A stretch of 64,000 nucleotides of DNA from JARRQJ01 sp963761035. Lineage in GTDB: Bacteria; Pseudomonadota; Gammaproteobacteria; DRLM01. The notes beneath the pieces were generated by a model. It was not told the DNA's origin, ran no database searches, and saw only the letters and a program-made list of their open reading frames with translations. The position numbers and the translations under genes were made by a program. The stretch lies in contig CAVXFH010000002.1 of the NCBI GenBank assembly GCA_963761035.1, positions 124,001 to 188,000 of the forward strand. The letters run 5' to 3'. The first letter of the stretch is position 1; each line of letters opens with the position of its first letter. Positions 61,680 through 64,000 of the stretch are shown piece by piece.

Positions 61680-61704
61680 TGAATAAAATTCATTATTTTA
61701 TTCA
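61680..61704. promoter_or_regulatory. AT-rich 10-bp inverted repeat between leuA and the TPR gene
   Basis: TGAATAAAAT and ATTTTATTCA are perfect complements with a 5-base spacer. They lie in the 450-bp divergent space between leuA (start 61511) and the gene at 61962. The symmetry resembles a dimeric repressor site. The rest of that space holds no gene. Confidence 0.45.
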
Positions 61705-61961
61705 AAGTCTTGCATGGCAATTGCAATCCATATTCACTGGATGCGGGTATTAATAAATAAACTTCACTTCATCACTAATTGAACGATCCCTCGTCCAGGC
61801 TAGTTCCAATATATTCATTACCGGGTTCGGCAGCAACAATCATCAAAACTTCGCGGGGACTTCCGATACCGTACGGATCTATTGACCCGCGATGATCTTC
61901 GGCGGATATGACAATATAATTATTGTATTTATCGCACCCAGCACATTCCTGAAATCATCCG

Positions 61962-63329
61962 ATGAAACCCACTCCCCCGAGCAAACAGATAACCTTCCAG
62001 CTCAATCAGGCTTTTGTCTGGCATGAGCAAGGCAAATTGCAGGAGGCGCTGTGGATGTATCAACAAGTTCTCAAGATCGATCCGCATAATTTCACGGCTT
62101 TACAAGGCATGGGAATACTTAATGGGCAGTTCGGGCGCTTTGAGGAGGCGCTGAAGTTCATCACCGCCGCCGTCATAGTCCGGCCTGACGATTTTGCCAT
62201 TCATTATAATCAAGGTGTCGCGCTTCAAGAACTCAAGCGCCATGCGGAGGCCCTGGGCAGTTACGACAATGTTCTCACGCTAAATCCTAACCTCGCGGAG
62301 GCGCACGTCAACCGGGGAAACGTGCTGCAAGAACTCCAACGCTATGAAGAAGCCTTAGTCAGCTACGACAACGCCCTGGCGTTACAGCCGGATAATGCCA
62401 AAGCTAATAAGAACAAGGGGATTATCAAGCTACTATTGGGAGAGTATCTGGAAGGCTGGCCGCTCTATGAATGGCGATGGAAGGATGACCAGAAAGACGC
62501 GGTCCGAAATTTCAAGCAGCCTTTATGGCTGGGAGAACAGTCGATCTCGGGAATGACCATCCTGTTGCATGCCGAGCAGGGGCTGGGCGATACCCTCCAC
62601 ATGGTTCGCTACGTGCCAATCGTAGCCGCACTGGGCGCCAAGGTCATTTTGGAGGCTCCCACTGCCCTGGTGTCGCTGCTTACTACGCTAAAAGGCGTAG
62701 CCACTATCGTCGCAAAAGGCGACGCGCTGCCCTTCGATTGCCATTGTCCCCTCATGAGTTTGCCGCTGGCCCTCAAGACCCGCGTCGACAGCATCCCGGC
62801 TCCCATTCCCTACCTGGCCGCCGACCCGCAAAAACACAGGGCATGGCGTGAGCGGCTTGGGACAAAAACCCGCCCAAGGATCGGCCTGGCATGGTCGGGC
62901 AACCCCCAGCATAAAAATGACCGTAATCGAAGCATAGGCCTGCATTTACTGGGACCCCTGTTGCGCGAGGATTGCGAGTATCACTCGCTACAAAAGGAAG
63001 TGAGAATCGAGGATAAACCCGCCTTGGCGGGATTCACGCAAATCCAGGCTCACGAAAACGCGCTGACAGACTTTTCCGATACTGCGGCCTTGATCGGCGA
63101 GTTGGACTTGGTCATTTCCGTAGATAGCGCCGTAGCCCATCTGGCGGGGGCCCTGGGTAAAGCAGTCTGGATTTTATTGCCCTACAATGCCGATTTCCGC
63201 TGGCTGACGGCGAGAAGCGACAGTCCGTGGTATCCGACGGCGCGACTGTTCAGACAGCCAAGCATCGGTGAATGGGAGGGCGTGATAAAGGAAATATCAT
63301 CAATGCCGATGACGGCGGCGCTCCAATAG
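61962..63329 (+). CDS. TPR protein with a glycosyltransferase family 9-like C-terminal part
   Basis: This encodes 455 aa. Residues 10-155 hold about four TPR units (ALWMYQQVLKIDPHNFTALQ pattern). From about 190 to the end, beta/alpha segments such as TILLHAEQGLGDTLHMVRYVP and LDLVISVDSAVAHLAGALGK match the ADP-heptose-transferase (GT9)-like fold found in TPR glycosyltransferase proteins. It may add sugars to protein or be a structural cousin without activity. Its end overlaps the convergent pssA stop by 30 bp. Confidence 0.8.
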   Translation: MKPTPPSKQITFQLNQAFVWHEQGKLQEALWMYQQVLKIDPHNFTALQGMGILNGQFGRFEEALKFITAAVIVRPDDFAIHYNQGVALQELKRHAEALGSYDNVLTLNPNLAEAHVNRGNVLQELQRYEEALVSYDNALALQPDNAKANKNKGIIKLLLGEYLEGWPLYEWRWKDDQKDAVRNFKQPLWLGEQSISGMTILLHAEQGLGDTLHMVRYVPIVAALGAKVILEAPTALVSLLTTLKGVATIVAKGDALPFDCHCPLMSLPLALKTRVDSIPAPIPYLAADPQKHRAWRERLGTKTRPRIGLAWSGNPQHKNDRNRSIGLHLLGPLLREDCEYHSLQKEVRIEDKPALAGFTQIQAHENALTDFSDTAALIGELDLVISVDSAVAHLAGALGKAVWILLPYNADFRWLTARSDSPWYPTARLFRQPSIGEWEGVIKEISSMPMTAALQ

Positions 63330-64000
63330 TAATTTTCTCTTACGGTAAAATACCAAGCTATTGATGGGCCCCGACAGGGCATAACCGAAAAAAAGCGCGA
63401 ATAGCACCTCCGCCGGATCGATAGACACGAAGGCAAAGGTCAGTACCAGCAGCAACACCGCCACGAACGGTACCTTGCCGCGCAAATCCAGGTCCTTGAA
63501 GCTGCGGTAACGGATGTTGCTCACCATCAATAAAGCCACCACAACTATCATGACCGCCGCCAACGTAGCCACGCCAGTCGCTTCGCGCAGACTGAATTCG
63601 TCCCCCACCCACACCATCCCGCCCAACACGCCTGCGGCGGCGGGACTGGCCAGTCCCTGGAAATAACGCTTATTGACCACCGCATGCTGGACATTGAAGC
63701 GAGCCAGGCGCAATGCCGCCCCCGCCGCATAGATGAATGCCGCCAGCCATCCCAACTTGCCCAGTCCGTACAAGACCCACTCGTAGACCACCAGTGCCGG
63801 CGCCAAACCGAAAGCCACCATATCCGACAGGCTGTCAAACTCCTTTCCGAAATCGCTCTGCGTGTTAGTCAAGCGGGCGATGCGTCCATCCAGGCTGTCC
63901 ATAATCATGGCCACGAAGATAGCGATCGCCGCCGCCTCGAAACGGCCTTTGGTCGCGGCGATGATCGCGTAAAAACCCGCGAACAGGCCGGCGGTGGTAA
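63300..64000 (-). CDS. pssA: CDP-diacylglycerol-serine O-phosphatidyltransferase (5' end outside window)
   Basis: PssA makes phosphatidylserine from CDP-diacylglycerol and serine. The visible part (about 233 residues) begins outside the window (frame continues through 64000). The CDP-alcohol motif DGRIAR...G...DSLSD is intact, preceded by GRFEAAAIAIF and followed by several membrane segments. CdsA (28678) supplies its substrate. Together with leuA it recalls the ilvC-pssA-leuA order of Chromatiales-like genomes, here interrupted by the TPR gene. Confidence 0.93.
   Translation of the reverse strand, partial: TTAGLFAGFYAIIAATKGRFEAAAIAIFVAMIMDSLDGRIARLTNTQSDFGKEFDSLSDMVAFGLAPALVVYEWVLYGLGKLGWLAAFIYAAGAALRLARFNVQHAVVNKRYFQGLASPAAAGVLGGMVWVGDEFSLREATGVATLAAVMIVVVALLMVSNIRYRSFKDLDLRGKVPFVAVLLLVLTFAFVSIDPAEVLFALFFGYALSGPINSLVFYRKRKLLLERRRHRH

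Overview
The window is 64 kb of a gammaproteobacterial chromosome. The evidence is the unbroken block rpsB-tsf-pyrH-frr-uppS-cdsA-dxr-rseP-bamA-skp-lpxD-fabZ-lpxA-lpxB, a fabA-fabB pair (anaerobic unsaturated fatty acid synthesis), dapC-dapD-(ArsC-like)-dapE, map-glnD, and leuA close to pssA. The leuA/pssA proximity, the ETHE1-like enzyme and the c-type cytochrome suit a Chromatiales-like lineage, but I cannot name a species. No rRNA, tRNA or CRISPR array was recognised.

Layout. (1) 99-9077 is a secondary-metabolite locus. A plus-strand operon encodes an ABC exporter, a free acyl carrier protein, an intact ketosynthase and a ketosynthase-like protein without the active-site cysteine. It runs tail to tail into a minus-strand operon encoding a DarA-like enzyme, a DarB-like KAS III, a small unknown protein and a BtrH-type acyltransferase. 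A LolA/DUF1571-like exported protein is divergent from darA. The set resembles the dialkylresorcinol/flexirubin loci of Bacteroidetes and some Proteobacteria. (2) 9481-11607 holds an exported helical-repeat/BamE-like protein, rnhB and an exported SRPBCC protein. (3) 11835-16350 holds a RimK-like ATP-grasp ligase with an RLAN domain, a GNAT-C39 peptidase fusion and a divergent M14 carboxypeptidase, a likely peptide tagging/untagging set. (4) 16516-33428 holds an ETHE1-rhodanese protein, fabAB, and the envelope, lipid A, isoprenoid and translation block. An S2-type leader precedes rpsB. (5) 34003-38981 holds map, glnD, a rhombosortase and an EamA transporter. (6) 38980-41867 is an insertion between two copies of an approximately 335-bp intergenic repeat. 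It carries a cysteine synthase-like gene, a frameshifted lysozyme-like lipoprotein gene and an IS91-type transposase remnant. (7) 41856-51593 holds dapC/dapD/dapE, a PilZ protein, radA, and an aroE operon with an unknown protein and an ABC-2 exporter. (8) 51790-58609 holds two paralogous small exported proteins, dusA, mtnD-mtnC, a beta-carbonic anhydrase, a membrane c-type cytochrome and a YgjP-type peptidase. (9) 58725-64000 holds rimI, a family 4 uracil-DNA glycosylase, leuA, a TPR-glycosyltransferase-like protein and the 3' part of pssA.

The best candidates for an undescribed system are the DAR-like locus (1), the RimK/GNAT-C39/M14 set (3) and the paralogous exported protein family in (8). 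Functional statements for these are inference from family membership and gene context.
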